DNA of 64,000 nt from Gautieria morchelliformis (GCA_015179125.1 WHVA01000101.1:124001-188000), one strand, 5' to 3'; counted from the stretch's first letter, positions 11,980 to 22,876 are shown. The notes: generated by a model from the sequence alone, not told the origin. Made by a program: numbers and translations.

Positions 11980-13437
11980 ATGACCGCTCTTGTCTCCTCA
12001 CACTCCACCTTTCTCCTCGACCCCGCGACCAATCCCGCCCACAACCCTGGCATCCTCCTCAACGCCCGCCACCCGACCCAGCCCCGCCAGCCGTCCTCGT
12101 CCACCGCCTCCTCCTCTTCGTCCTCGAACTCCCGCGCCCCATCTTCCAACGAGGGCGATGGCCCTTCCCGCAAGATTCGCTTCGCGCCCCTCCCCGCTCC
12201 CCGCCGCCTCGATTTGCCCTCTGTATTCTATGAATCCGACTCGGAATCTCCGCTGAACCACCCCCCCACCTCACACTCTCCGTCCGACTCCAATTCCCAG
12301 CAGCCACCCTCGCCGCGTCCCCCATCTCTCTCACTACTCAACACAGATGACTCCGCCGCTAGACCCAAGTCTAGAACCTGGGGGCAGAAGCTCCTTCGCC
12401 CCCTGCTCCAGCCCCTCCTCCCCTCTAGTACCACTGGCGACGAGTCCTACTCCGCCCTCTTCCGTATCTCCTCCCGTGACTCTACAAGGACCAACCCAGA
12501 TCTCTCCGACGACTGTCCTGTCCCTCTCGCTCGCCGAATGAGCACCGGCAGTCGTGCCCCGTCTTCCACCAAGGAGGCCGACCGCCCCAATGTCTATACT
12601 GATGGCGCTCCCCTTATGCCCGTCATGTCCGACGGCTTCTCCAGCAAGGGCCGTAAAGAGGGTCAGCGTATGCTCAACGGTCGTGTCTACGGTCGCCGCG
12701 CCTCCGCCTCTCAGTCCGGCAAGCAGGCCGCTTACGAGCCCGAGTTTGTCGAATGGGGCTATGGCGGCATGGGTAGCGTTGCTAGTAGCCAGGTCAGGTC
12801 CAGATCAGGCCCCGACTGGGCCAAACTACAAAGTAATGGAAAAGTCCTTGGCGGCAATACCGACGTTGACGAAGAGGGTGATGATGGCAGTGGCATGGGC
12901 TGGGTTAAGCGGAGACGTGCCCAGCGTGAACAGGAAGAAAAAGCAAGGGAGGCCCGCGCAGAACCAGGCCCAGACCAATCTCTTCCGGACATCGCCGTTC
13001 ACCCCCCGGAACCGACAGACCACAAGGATGCTTCCCGCCCATTGCACAGACAAGGATCGAATCAGTCCAACGAGGAACACCATATATATCGAGCCGTCAG
13101 TGTTCCCGCCTCTCATCACCATCATATTCGCCATCATTCACACCACAAACCTGCCGATGGGAGCGAAACTGCCACCCCTACCTCTAGCCCACCCCTTTCC
13201 CGCGGGAATTCACCCAACTCGGTTCCTCTCGTCAGGGCCGCCTCAACCAGCCCCCATGGCGAATTGCTCCCCGCCACGGCAGAACGACTGGAAGATGCAG
13301 AAGCATCAAGCTCAAGTTCTTCAAGGAGCAGTGCTAGTATTGACGACGAAGACGAGGAAGAGGAAGAGGACGATACCGAGCGCGAGTCGTCTGATGATGA
13401 AGATGAAGATGATGTGCGCCCTGTTTCTCTTGTTTGA
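11980..13437 (+). CDS. Low-complexity fungal protein with a KIRFAPLP motif, function unknown
   Basis: A single uninterrupted frame. I chose the ATG at 11,980 (MTALVSSHSTFLLDP) over the in-frame ATG at 11,857, because the intervening sequence is a pyrimidine-rich leader and 11,980 begins a sequence with normal character. The protein is about 485 residues, rich in Ser, Pro and charged residues. Near the N-terminus is SRKIRFAPLPAPRR, a short conserved-looking motif I associate with uncharacterised fungal proteins. WGQKLLRPLLQPLLP may be an amphipathic helix. A middle block (YEPEFVEWGYGGMGSV, then VKRRRAQREQEEKAREA) looks ordered. A His-rich patch precedes the C-terminus, which is a polyserine then polyacidic tail. 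No catalytic domain or membrane span is visible. The large overlapping frame at 12,554-13,537 is a GC-driven shadow. Confidence 0.68.
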   Translation: MTALVSSHSTFLLDPATNPAHNPGILLNARHPTQPRQPSSSTASSSSSSNSRAPSSNEGDGPSRKIRFAPLPAPRRLDLPSVFYESDSESPLNHPPTSHSPSDSNSQQPPSPRPPSLSLLNTDDSAARPKSRTWGQKLLRPLLQPLLPSSTTGDESYSALFRISSRDSTRTNPDLSDDCPVPLARRMSTGSRAPSSTKEADRPNVYTDGAPLMPVMSDGFSSKGRKEGQRMLNGRVYGRRASASQSGKQAAYEPEFVEWGYGGMGSVASSQVRSRSGPDWAKLQSNGKVLGGNTDVDEEGDDGSGMGWVKRRRAQREQEEKAREARAEPGPDQSLPDIAVHPPEPTDHKDASRPLHRQGSNQSNEEHHIYRAVSVPASHHHHIRHHSHHKPADGSETATPTSSPPLSRGNSPNSVPLVRAASTSPHGELLPATAERLEDAEASSSSSSRSSASIDDEDEEEEEDDTERESSDDEDEDDVRPVSLV

Positions 13438-13921
13438 CAATATCAGAACTGAGCTTTTGGCTTCTGTAGGCGGAAGGCCGCATTACCAGCAGATGCGCTG
13501 GTGTCGAGAAGATCAGCCGTCACAAAGAATAACATAACATGTACGCCCGTCTCCCGCCTTATATTACCTGTCGACTTGCTCAACACTCGCGTCCGCAGTG
13601 TCGCTTTTCCACAACAGTATGGCGATCCCTGCAGTATACCTCTGCAGGTCTATACTGTGTATTACCAGCACGCCCGTGGGGGCGCAGCATTATTTCACCA
13701 CCATCTCATTCCCAAAGTCTAGGTATGCTCGTTTACTGTGCTGTACCAGTCGTAGGGGCGGTATATCTCTTTTTCCTCAGCGCATCTAGTATATCTTATA
13801 ACACAATCTGCCCCTTGTCTGCCACATTGTAAATGCATTATTTTACCGCAATAAAATTATATACCGTCTTTTTATGGGTGCCATCAATTCAAACTCCGCG
13901 AACACCCTCGCCACTACGACA

Positions 13922-16900
13922 ATGTCGACGCTTACTAGTATGCCTGTTCCCGCTCACCAAGCCTCGCCGTACAAACGAAAGAGGTACGTTTTTCAGCCCA
14001 TCTGACACTACACGCGGCGTCTGAACCCTCGCTGCAGGTCGCCCTCGCAATCACCCTCCCGCTCCCGCTCTCCACGTCGTGCAGCATCACCACCCACCAA
14101 CCGCCGCCGTTCTGCCTCGCCGCCTCGCCGAGTCCACATCGACATGCCAAAAATCGACGACGTCGACCCCGTTCGGCGGCAGGAGCGAGAGCGCCAGCTC
14201 GCCCTCCGCCTCGCCGCCCAGGAGCTCGACGGGCCGCCCGCGGCCCCCGCCTTCGACGCGCAAGCCGAGTTCGCAAAGCTCTCCGCAGGGAGCAAGTCTG
14301 GCGGGGTGTACATGCCGCCTGCCCGTCTGCGCGCGCTGCAGGCCGCGGCCGCGGGGCAGGACAAGGCCTCGCCGGGGTACCAGCGGATATCGTGGGATGC
14401 GCTGCGCAAGTCGATCACGGGTATCGTGAACAGGGTGAACATCGCGAACATCAAGCATGTCGTGCCGGAGCTGTTCTCGGAGAATCTGATCCGGGGGCGG
14501 GGCCTGTTTGCGCGGAGCGTGATGAAGGCGCAGGCGGCGTCGTTGCCGTATACGCCCGTGTTTGCCGCGCTTGTGGGCATTATCAACACGAAGCTCCCCC
14601 AGGTCGGGGAGCTGGTGCTGCATAGGCTCATCAGCCAGTTCCGCAAATCGTTCAAGCGCAACGACAAGGTACGTCCTTGGATGGACTGGATGAGGGCGGG
14701 CGTTTGACTCGCTCCACAGATTCTCTGCCACTCTACTACCACATTTATTGCCCATCTCGTTAACCAGTCTCTCGCGCACGAGATCATCGCCCTCCAGATC
14801 CTTGTTCTCCTCCTCGAGCGCCCAACAGACGATTCTGTGGAGATCGCCGTCGGTTTCATGCGCGAGGTCGGCGCGTTTCTCGCTGAGAACAGTCCGAAGG
14901 CGAACGCCTCCGTTTATGAACGCTTCAGGGTTGTCCTCAACGAAGGCACCATCTCTCAACGCGTCCAGTTCATGGTCGAGGTCCTCATGCAGATTCGGAA
15001 GGACAAGTATAAGGATAACCCCATACTTCCGGAAGGCTTGGATTTAGTACCTGAAGAAGATCAGATCACGCATCAGGTTGCGCTAGAAGACGATCTCCAG
15101 GTTCTGGAGGGTCTGAGTGCGTGTCCTTTCTCGTATTTCAGGCTCGCGTTGTTGACCTTGCGGTCACAGATATATTCAAGTTCGATCCTGATTATACAAA
15201 GAATGAGGAAAAATACCGTGAAATCAAGGCGGAGATTCTTGGCGAAAATGACTCGAGCGAGGGCTCTGGGAATGAAGACAGTGACGAGGACTCTGAGGAC
15301 GAAGCTCGTGAGTGACCTTATGTACATCATTGCCGTAGTTTTTACTCCTATTCTACTACAGCTGTTGCCGACAAGGAAGGCATCCAAGATGAGACTGGAA
15401 CTAACCTCGTCAATCTTAGACGCATTATATACTTGACGATTATGAACTCGGTGAGTCGGCTCTCGTCATGATTTACGACATCTAATGGTCGTGTTTCTAG
15501 CTCAATTTCGAAGAAGCCGTCCACAAGCTCATGAAAGTAAATGTCGAGGAGGGACAAGAGGTGCATAATATTACATATCCCACTGTCTTCGGAGGCTGAC
15601 ATATGCCGTGTTTCAAGATTGAGATGTGCAACATGATCATTGAATGTTGCTCACAGGAGCGTTCTTATTCCAACTTTTATGGCCTCGTTGGCGAACGGTT
15701 TAGTAAGTTGTCGAAGCCGTACACGATGGCATTCGAACAGACATTCCGTAATTATTACGACACGGTACATCGCTACGAAACCAACCGTCTGCGGAATATC
15801 GCGCGATTCTTCGGCCATCTTCTCGCTACAGATTCTGTCTCATGGGCCGTTCTGGACGTCGTAAAGATGAACGAGGAGGACACGACGAGTTCGAGTCGTA
15901 TTTTCGTCAAGATCCTCTGTGGGGAGATGATGGAGGAGATGGGTCTCAAGGGCTTGACTGAAAGGTTCAAGGATCCGGAGATCATGGATTGCTGCAGGGG
16001 CATGTTCCCTCTGGACAACCCAAAAAATACCCGGTTTGCGATCAACTACTTCACAAGTGTTGGGTTGGGTGCCGTCACCGAGAAAATGAGGGAACATCTA
16101 AAAGTATGCAAAGCTAGTTTTTTTTTTCGGGGTGGATTTCATCTGACTTATGCTCTGCAGAACGCGCCACGCATTATCATGGAACAACGTCGTGCTCTTC
16201 TTGCAGAAGAGTCCTCCAGTTCGGATTCTGACTCCGACCTGACATCCTCATCCGATTCTGATTCGGGCTCGGACTCGGACTCAGACTCAGACTCGAACTC
16301 GAGTACCGCATCGTCTCGCTCCTCGGGTCCGCGACGACCTCCCCCACGTCGTCGCAGGTCGTCGACACCGCCCCGAGTAGGCAAGACAGGGACGATAGCC
16401 GTGGAAGTTCCCGGAAGCGACGAGGGTCGCCGTCCCGCTCCGTTTCGCGCTCTCCACCCAGGTACCGCGACACTCGCCGATCCATGTCCCCCCGCGACAA
16501 CAGACGGGACGCGAGGAGGGACTCCCCGCCCCCACCGTCGCGGCGTGAAATGCCACGGTCGCGCGGACGGTACGGTTCGGAATCACCGCCCCCACGTGGG
16601 AGGCGCGACTCTGGCGATAGGTACCCCCCTCGCGGTGGCGCTGCTGTGAGAGAACGTGGGAGGCCAGGGGATTCGTATGGACGAAGGGCCGGTGGTTCTC
16701 GCGATAGGTATAGGGATGATACGCCACCGACGGGTGGTCGCCGCGGCGAGTTGCCTCCGAGGCGGGTTGGCCGCGACGACTCGCCTCCGAGACGGCGTGG
16801 ATATGAGGCGACACCTCCGAGAAGGGGCATTCGTGATGAAACACCTTCGAGAAGGGCGATACATGGCGACACGCCGCCGAGAAGGGGTGGTCGTGACGAC

Positions 16901-17125
16901 ACGCCACCACGGAGAGGAGCGAGGCGCACGGACACCCCTCCAAGACGGAGTTTTCATGATGAGACTCCCCCCAGAAGGAGTCGTGACGAGACGCCACCAC
17001 GGAGAGGAGCGAGAGGCACGGACACCCCTCCAGGACGGGGTGGCGGTGATGAGACTCCCCCCAGAAGGAGTCGTGACGAGACGTCACCACGGCGAAACGG
17101 TCGTGATGGAGGTCGTCATCAGTAA
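13922..17125 (+). CDS. cwc22: Pre-mRNA-splicing factor Cwc22 (MIF4G + MA3 + RS tail)
   Basis: Spliceosome component needed for catalytic activation; in other eukaryotes it also recruits the exon-junction factor eIF4A3. The first exon encodes MSTLTSMPVPAHQASPYKRKR, joined to an RS-like stretch and MPKIDDVDP. The MIF4G domain follows (SKSGGVYMPPARLR; WDALRKSITGIVNRVN; then LPQVGELVLHRLISQFRKSFKRND). The MA3 domain is in later exons (IYLTIMNSLNFEEAVHKLMK; then FPLDNPKNTRFAINYFTSVG). A polyserine-aspartate block precedes a long RS/TPPRR repeat tail ending at 17,125. About seven introns occur before the tail. Near 16,371-16,376 the tail shifts by one base: the frame that carries SRQDRDDSRGSSRKRR and the TPPRR repeats is not the frame of the preceding exon. 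Without the slip the protein would end at 16,649 with unrelated sequence. A 90-bp tandem duplication enlarges the tail. Confidence 0.92.
16890..17095 (+). repeat. 90-bp tandem repeat in the cwc22 RS tail
   Basis: Unit 1 begins at 16,890, unit 2 at 16,980, and a partial third at 17,070. The units share the sequence coding for RDETPPRRGAR-TDTPP and differ at a few positions. The 90-bp period keeps the frame and adds 30 residues per copy. Confidence 0.85.
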
Positions 17126-17619
17126 AAGAGGAGAAATAGTGATGTAAGTATATAGCTCAGATAGTGGCCATAACTTGGTAGACAAGTCCCAAAAATATAG
17201 CGCAGCATAGTTGTCCGCGATGGTGTGATAGCACGTCCATAGCGCCTCATAGCCATGATACTCTGCTATGTGTGCTCATAGCGCCATGGTATTCTGCCGT
17301 GCGTGCTCATAACGCTCTTGAGAACGTGCGCTATAGTGTAGTGGTAAGTATGAGCATATATTGCCTGAATGTGCGCATCGCAATCGCTGGGCCGTTGCCA
17401 GAAAAAGATGTAGCAGGCACCATTTGACATATTATTTAGGCAATAGGAATGTACATTCAATCATTCTATGCTCTCTCAACTTGAAACAACAGTCTCATCA
17501 TTCCCCGACGCCGCCTCGCGCAAAGCAGCATCGAAATCGTTGTGTGCAAGTCTGCAGACCATCGGCAGAGCGTTCGCCAAGGTTCCTGCACCGGAGTGAG
17601 TTCTGCAACCGTGAGTCGT
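17126..17619. other. Intergenic, no gene recognised
   Basis: About 0.5 kb after cwc22. It includes a short near-repeat (catagcgcctcatagcc / catagcgccatggtattctg, 17,236-17,300). One frame on each strand at 17,480-17,612 looks mildly coding but is too short to assign and is cut at about 17,620 by the LTR fragment. Confidence 0.4.
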
Positions 17620-18035
17620 TCATCTTGTGCAAATTTGACCTCACTTCCTAAGCCTTCTCTTGGAGACTTCTATCTTCGACTAGCAGAGGATTTAGGCATC
17701 ACTGGTGAGTTCTCATACTTTATCTTCGTTACCTTAGCCTTCAAACCATTTTCTGTGCTGTTGGCGAAGGGCTCCGAAGGAGCACCTTTGCCGGCGAAGG
17801 GATTGTCGAAACTTAGACAGCCCTTTCGTGAGACCTTGCACGTTACATCGTCAAGTACCACGGGCTATTTCGCTACGACTGTAGATAGGCGAGCCCCGTT
17901 CGGGAAGCCCTCTTACCTTGTGAACATTCATTGGTTCATCTATTCGCCAAACGGCATACCTATTCGCACAAGTTATTCGGGCATTCGCTGTGTTCACTAA
18001 TACACGATATTAACGCCTAAAAACCAATCTTGACA
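17620..18035 (-). mobile_element. Truncated solo LTR fragment, family C
   Basis: About 416 bp matching 59,445-59,836 at high identity, with small gaps. It ends at the same terminal CTTGACA as the LTR of element C. Orientation follows that element (minus). It lacks the other end of the LTR and has no internal sequence, so it is an old, broken remnant. Confidence 0.7.
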
Positions 18036-18272
18036 GTTAACTAGCTCTGGGATACAGTGTGGGCCGTGGACCTATAAGGTCCAGAATTAATAGTGCAGTT
18101 AGACTTGTAATTACCTTGTAGTTACTGCTCTTTTATGGCTTTTAAAGGATAACCCACACAAATTTCATCCATTTAAAAGGCTTGGTGATCCACATATAAC
18201 TAATTGACTGGCCATTTATACTATTCATAGATTATCTAGTGTCTATGTATATGGTGAGATATGGTGATACCA

Positions 18273-18940
18273 TTATAATATGCTGGATCCTCCACCGGCG
18301 CTGCTATTGGAAAACCCCTTTGCAGTTTTAAGGGATTCTCCTTCAATTAGAGGATCGACCAGAGATCTCAATGTAGCATACATGGCTTTATCGTGTAGGT
18401 GCTGCTGGAGCCGTGCAAGGATATGCATGCCTTGCGGGTGGCCTCCCCGCTCTTCCAAATTGTTCATGTAACTTTCATACTTCTCCCAGTATAGCTTCTC
18501 TGTAAAATCAATGCCTCAAAACATCTCCGCTCGAACCTGGCACGCTGCTTGATCGGGGAAAGCCAGTCGTTGGGCTTGGGGTGGACAGACAGACCATACC
18601 ACGTTGCCGTGTTCGGTGGAAGCTAGCTGCCAGGCTTCCCGGAAGAGTGGAAACAGATCTCCCAAGTGCAGAGGATGACAGGGTAGTAGCGACAGGCGAG
18701 GTGGATGGTGGATTAAAATTCAGTGTCAAAGTCACTTATCTTAACCTTCGATCGGCGCCCTGACTCACACTGTCTGGATCGGTGAACCAAAGAGGGGGAG
18801 GTCACAGAACCGTCAGCTATGGTGTGTCTGGGAGGAGATGAAGGCTGTGGAAGATCACTGGAATTGTGGTCCGACATCTCTGAGCTACGAGTGTGGTTGG
18901 CGAGCGAAGATGCCGGAGAGGCAAAGCTGGCGGTGTCCAT
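18273..18940 (-). CDS. Small unknown protein, about three exons
   Basis: Read on the minus strand from MDTASFASPASSLANHTR (start 18,940). The first exon is a Ser-rich, disordered-looking segment ending KVKI near 18,735. An intron (about 18,659-18,732) leads to LFPLFREAWQLAST and WSVCPPQAQRLAFPDQ. A second leads to LYWEKYESYMNNLEERGGHP, MHILARLQQHLHDKAM and a stop at 18,273. The second splice junction could not be made to keep phase with standard sites, so that boundary is uncertain. I recognise no domain. The aromatic, helix-rich second half looks like real protein. The 5' end abuts the duplicated peptidase fragment at about 18,990. Confidence 0.45.
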
Positions 18941-18989
18941 GGCGGAGGAGCGATGAGTGAGCGCGGCTGGAGTCTAACACGACGCCCGT

Positions 18990-19390
18990 TCACGACTTAT
19001 ACACATGCATGTCGATATACCCTTTCTCCCTCTCTCTCGATGCTCGCTCTCGACGACAATACGTACTATACGCTGCAGGTTAGAAGTGCAGCCTAATGCG
19101 ACACAACGGACGTTAATCATACCTGGGGTATATATAGTATTATCGTCATTTGTGGTAGGTTCTCCTGATGTTAGTCTTGGTTTGGGTTAACGAAGGCTAC
19201 TTGTCCAGGCACGTACCATATCTCAACTGGATAAGTGCGTTTCGGAGTGGTTGCGAATATTAAGCCATCGTTCTTACCTTTTTCATCTCTAGGCAGTTTA
19301 CCCTTTCAAGTCCTGTCTCTTGATGTTCTAACTGAGAAAGGTCTCGAATGGTGAGCAGTCTAAAGGCAAGAAATGAGTCTAGGCAGAGTT
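18990..19390 (+). pseudogene. Broken partial copy of the 5' end of the M50B-like peptidase gene
   Basis: This stretch copies 19,780-20,190 closely: leader, ATG (19,040) and first exon (LALDDNTYYTLQ), first intron and second exon. Relative to the intact gene at 19,835 it lacks about 17 bp in exon 1, which ends the frame after RSAA. At 19,332-19,384 a block that contains the zinc-motif exon of the intact copy is present in reversed orientation. It then joins a piece of cwc22. It cannot encode the peptidase. Confidence 0.8.
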
Positions 19391-19394
19391 GACC

Positions 19395-19565
19395 TGAAGG
19401 CCAGGGGATTCGTATGGATGAAGGACCGCGATAGATATAGGGTAGGACGCCACCGACGGGTGGTCGCCGCGGCGAGTCGCCTCCGAGACGACGTGGATAT
19501 GCAAGACTCCTCCGGGGGCATTCGTGATGAAACGCCTCCGAGAAGGGCTGTACATGGCGACACGG
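19395..19565 (+). pseudogene. Duplicated fragment of the cwc22 RS tail
   Basis: Matches 16,660-16,872 of cwc22 (ggggattcgtatggatgaagg through ggcgacac), with one internal deletion and scattered substitutions. The short frame GIRDETPPRRAVHGDT is recognisable. No start, stop or splice context of its own; it is embedded between two copies of the peptidase 5' region. Confidence 0.8.
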
Positions 19566-19834
19566 ATTCGTGCGAAAGGCATGATCGAAGGCGGTGAAGC
19601 TTGCGTAAAACATGAGTACTAGAAGTAATTGAGTAATTGTAATCCTCCTTGCAATGCTGTAGATGGATGTTCGCGCAGCAGTCTGGCAGTGCTCTGTGGG
19701 CTCTGTGGCAGAGCGCTAAGTGAGGTTCAACTACTGCGGCCAAGCCAACATATCTTACATATTGTAACGAGTAACACGACACCCGTTCAACTTATACACG
19801 TGCACGTCGATATACCGTTTCTCCCTCTCTCTCG

Positions 19835-21319
19835 ATGCCCGCTCTCGACGACAATACGTACTATATGCTGCAGGTTAGAAGTGCAGCGAGCCAGTTGACC
19901 CCTAATGCGACACAACGGACAACGCTAATCATAGCTGGGGTATATATTATCGTCATTGCTATTTTGTGGTAGGCTCTCCTGATGTTAGTCTCTGTGTGGG
20001 TTAACGAAGGCTGCTTGTCCAGGCACGTACCATATCTCAACTGGATAAGTGTGTTTCGGAGTGGTTGCGAATATTAAGCCAATGTTCTTATCTTTTTCAT
20101 CTCTGGGCAGTCTACCCTTTCAAGTAAGCCCTGTCTCTTGATGTTCTACTAAGCCTAGACTCATTTCTTGCCTTTAGACTGCTCACTGTGGGCTTCCATG
20201 AGGTATTCGAGACCTTTCTCAGGCTCGGATGACGCAGAGTTGACCTGATGCCTAGATGAGCCATGCCATTACGGGCGTCCTCACCTGCGCTCATATCCAT
20301 AGCCTAGAGCTGGATCGTGAGCGGTTCTAGTTTCATCCGTTCGTCCAGTCTATTAACGCGTTTCGCAGCCGACGAAGGTGGTGCAACGCGCATGTCGGGT
20401 GGCATCCCTTGGATCACCTTGCCAGCGGGCTATCTAGGCTCGTCATTCATTGGAGCATGTCTCATTGCATGTGGTTTCGATACCAACGCGTCAAAGATTG
20501 CCTCTTTGGTTCTGGCTGTATTCTTTTTGATCACGCTATGGTGAGTTCCAGCGGCATTTCAATTTTAAATGGCCCTGACGCTTCTCCATGAGGTGGGCGA
20601 GGAGGAATGTTCTGTACGTTTGCGATGCCCCATGAGCCCGGAATATGTCGTCGAAGGTGATGATAATATACAGAACATGGGTCCTTATATTGGGCATGTC
20701 TGGCCTGATTGTCCTTTTCTGGTTTGTCGCTGGCGGCGTGGCATTACGATACCTGGTTCGCGCTGGAGAGTCAAAGCCGCCTTCTATATGTTAATTATCT
20801 TCTATGCGTAGGTTCTGTTCATTGGCGTCATGTCCTGCCTATATGTGCTTTGGGATGTAATAGGTAAGTTTTTCTGGGGTTATCCTATGATGCAAATTTA
20901 ATACTTTGTTCGCGATAGACGATACCATTGCCCGTAAAGTCAATGCATCGGATGCATCAGCTTTTGCACAAATTTGTGGTTGTTTCCCGTCACAAGGTCC
21001 ACTACCTACTAGCGTTCATGAATGGGCTTCACTGATAATGAAATAACAGTCTGGGGCGTGATTTGGCTTATTATTGCCTTTATCTTTTTTGCGGTCGGCA
21101 TTCTCGTGGGCCTTGCAGCCTTCAAAGTAGGCAATGCTGCTCAATTGCACATATGTCAGCCATTGACGTCTCGCACAGGAAAGCTCAGCACAGCAAAAAC
21201 AGGATAGTCAGCATTTTTTGCCGGTGCCAGGAGCCAAGACAAATGCTGCGGATTCCCTTCCTGCACTTACGGGATTGCTGGTTACCTTGACGAGCACAGT
21301 CGTAACGATGCTTGCATGA
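19835..21319 (+). CDS. M50B-like membrane zinc peptidase family protein
   Basis: Belongs to the fungal and bacterial M50B-like family, predicted multi-pass membrane metalloprotease-like proteins whose fungal role is not known. Start MPALDDNTYYMLQ, then a membrane span (TLIIAGVYIIVIAIL), WHVPYLNWI and YPFKLLTVGF. The zinc motif HEMSH is split by the intron at 20,203-20,255, HE before and MSH after. Next come DPDEGGATRMSGGIPWITLPAGYLG, a span (IASLVLAVFFLITLWWARRN), LTWVLILGMSGLIVLFWFV, LFIGVMSCLYVLWDVIDDTIARKVN and a last span (WLIIAFIFFAVGILVGLAAF). The stop is at 21,317-21,319. About nine introns. The one after LVRAGE has a weak donor. All exons keep frame, so this is the functional copy of the pair. 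Confidence 0.85.
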
Positions 21320-21568
21320 ATGGTTGTGTCTCTTCTCCTTGTTTCCTATTTCATGAGCTGGTGTTATTGATAATGTCGGCTACGACGACCTCGCTGCTTT
21401 TCGATAGTTGTGTATCCACAAGCCCACGGACATTTACCTGTATGATACCTTTATAGTGCCTAATCGTATGACACATAAGATAACTTAACTAGATGCCTAT
21501 CTCATTTCACGTTCAGGGCAACTAAAGAAAAGTTACATGTGTACAGGCGAAGGAAATCGGGTTGAGTT

Positions 21569-22876
21569 TTAGAAAATGGTGCCTTCGTGATGTGACGCCC
21601 TTCTGGCAAAGTCAGAACTGAATCCCAACCAACTCGGGTTCGGAGAGCTACGCGTAACACTGGCCCATTCATCGGCTGTGCTAGGAGGGGGATCGTGCGA
21701 TGAAGTATCCGGGATGCCATCCTCCCCCAAAACAGACTCAGGGACCGAGGGTAATGAATAGCCTGACCCGTCAGACGACCTGGGACTCGAAGGTGCTGAA
21801 GACCACGATAGGGGTGGAGAGCTTGCTGTGGCTAAACAGGAAGAAACATCGACTGTGGGCATCACAAGACTGATCTCGGAGCTCGGCTTAGAAGACGCCG
21901 CTTCTATCAAAGGTGACAACTCCAAAGCCTGGTGTCCAGAGCCTGCTTGAGGGGCGAGACGAACTTCCTGAATGGTACACCAGTCCTTCCCGGCGTCTCC
22001 TAGCACATCTCTGACCATGTCTTCTGTCCACCCTTCAAATTCTAGGCGTAAGATGGTACAGAGCCCAGATGGGTCACCGAACGTCTCGCAAGAGACTCCT
22101 CGCTCCCATACTCGCGCTGCATCGAGACGACGAAACAATGAAGACACGCGTATGGCGTGCTTTGAATGGGAAGCATGCTCCTTGGCGAGGGCCGGAAGTG
22201 GAAGAAGACGTGGTGAGGGAGAGGAAGGCAGCCGCACTCGCGAGGTAGGTGTAGGCGCCAACGGAATTTGGAGGTATGTGGTAACGAGTTGCCTGGCGGG
22301 GGCCCCAAAGTAATGTCGTACTTCTTCGTCGTAAGACATGGAAGCCGAGGAGGAAATGGGCTCGGGGGAGAGAATGAGCTTGTCCGCCACTTTAGCCTTG
22401 CGATGTGTGTTCTTGGGTCTGCGGATCTTCGAGTTTTTCTCCTTTCTCAGCTTGACATCCCAACCAACCTCGTAGAATGATCTACCTGCGACAGGTACAT
22501 TCTGCACAAGGTTCTGGAAAATAGGTCGACTTGTAGAGAAATTTCTGGCCGTTCCCAGGCCAACCTGGGTCACATTTCCAGGTACGCGGGGAACTCTGGG
22601 GAGAGAGGGGGCTCGCAGAGGTCGGGAGAGGGCGATGCGAGCTGGCAATGAAAGGGACTGGCGAATAGATGGGGATGAGTGTGTGAAACGTGACAGGGGA
22701 ACTCCCTTTCCCCGAAGCTGGGTAGTTATCTGAGAGAACAGTGTGCGTGTACAGTGTGCTAGATTTGTCGGGCACGAAATTATTCGCCCAGGAATATGTA
22801 TCGACCGTGCTTGCTCTGAGAGTCTGTTAAAGGAGACAGCACCCCGGAGGGACTGTCCCGCTCTCTCGAGCAACAT
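21569..22876 (-). CDS. Unknown protein with a mitochondrial-type N-terminus
   Basis: One uninterrupted 435-residue frame. The first about 115 residues are rich in Arg, Ser and Leu with almost no acidic residues (MLLERAGQSLRGAV; SLPARIALSRPLRAPS; ARNFSTSRPIFQ), typical of a mitochondrial presequence with a cleavage-like RNFSTS. QNVPVAGRSFYEVGWD follows, then a basic patch. A folded-looking region of about 120 residues (FGDPSGLCTILRLEFEGWTEDMVRDVLGD) precedes a Ser/Pro-rich tail. I think similar sequences exist in other basidiomycetes, but I cannot name a family. Targeting to mitochondria is inferred from composition only. Confidence 0.62.
   Translation of the reverse strand: MLLERAGQSLRGAVSFNRLSEQARSIHIPGRIISCPTNLAHCTRTLFSQITTQLRGKGVPLSRFTHSSPSIRQSLSLPARIALSRPLRAPSLPRVPRVPGNVTQVGLGTARNFSTSRPIFQNLVQNVPVAGRSFYEVGWDVKLRKEKNSKIRRPKNTHRKAKVADKLILSPEPISSSASMSYDEEVRHYFGAPARQLVTTYLQIPLAPTPTSRVRLPSSPSPRLLPLPALAKEHASHSKHAIRVSSLFRRLDAARVWERGVSCETFGDPSGLCTILRLEFEGWTEDMVRDVLGDAGKDWCTIQEVRLAPQAGSGHQALELSPLIEAASSKPSSEISLVMPTVDVSSCLATASSPPLSWSSAPSSPRSSDGSGYSLPSVPESVLGEDGIPDTSSHDPPPSTADEWASVTRSSPNPSWLGFSSDFARRASHHEGTIF

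Noticed and set aside
12554-13537. 327-residue plus frame overlapping the low-complexity protein gene
   Set aside because: Pro/Thr/Ala-rich, no motif; produced by GC bias in the alternate frame of the real gene.
14008-14959. Two long minus frames (283 and 290 residues)
   Set aside because: Exactly antisense to the MIF4G exons of cwc22, which are certain; these are shadows.
16195-16310. Possible simple-sequence array (tcngac repeats)
   Set aside because: It encodes the Ser/Asp block of Cwc22 just after the MA3 domain and is explained by the protein.
17466-17612. Short coding-like frames on both strands after cwc22
   Set aside because: Too short, readable on both strands, and cut by the LTR fragment; no family recognised.
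20112-20300. Minus-strand frame whose end reads like a protein tail (EPEKGLEYLMEAHSEQSK)
   Set aside because: The plus strand here contains the HEMSH exon and flanking introns of the peptidase gene in consistent phase; the minus reading is a coincidence.
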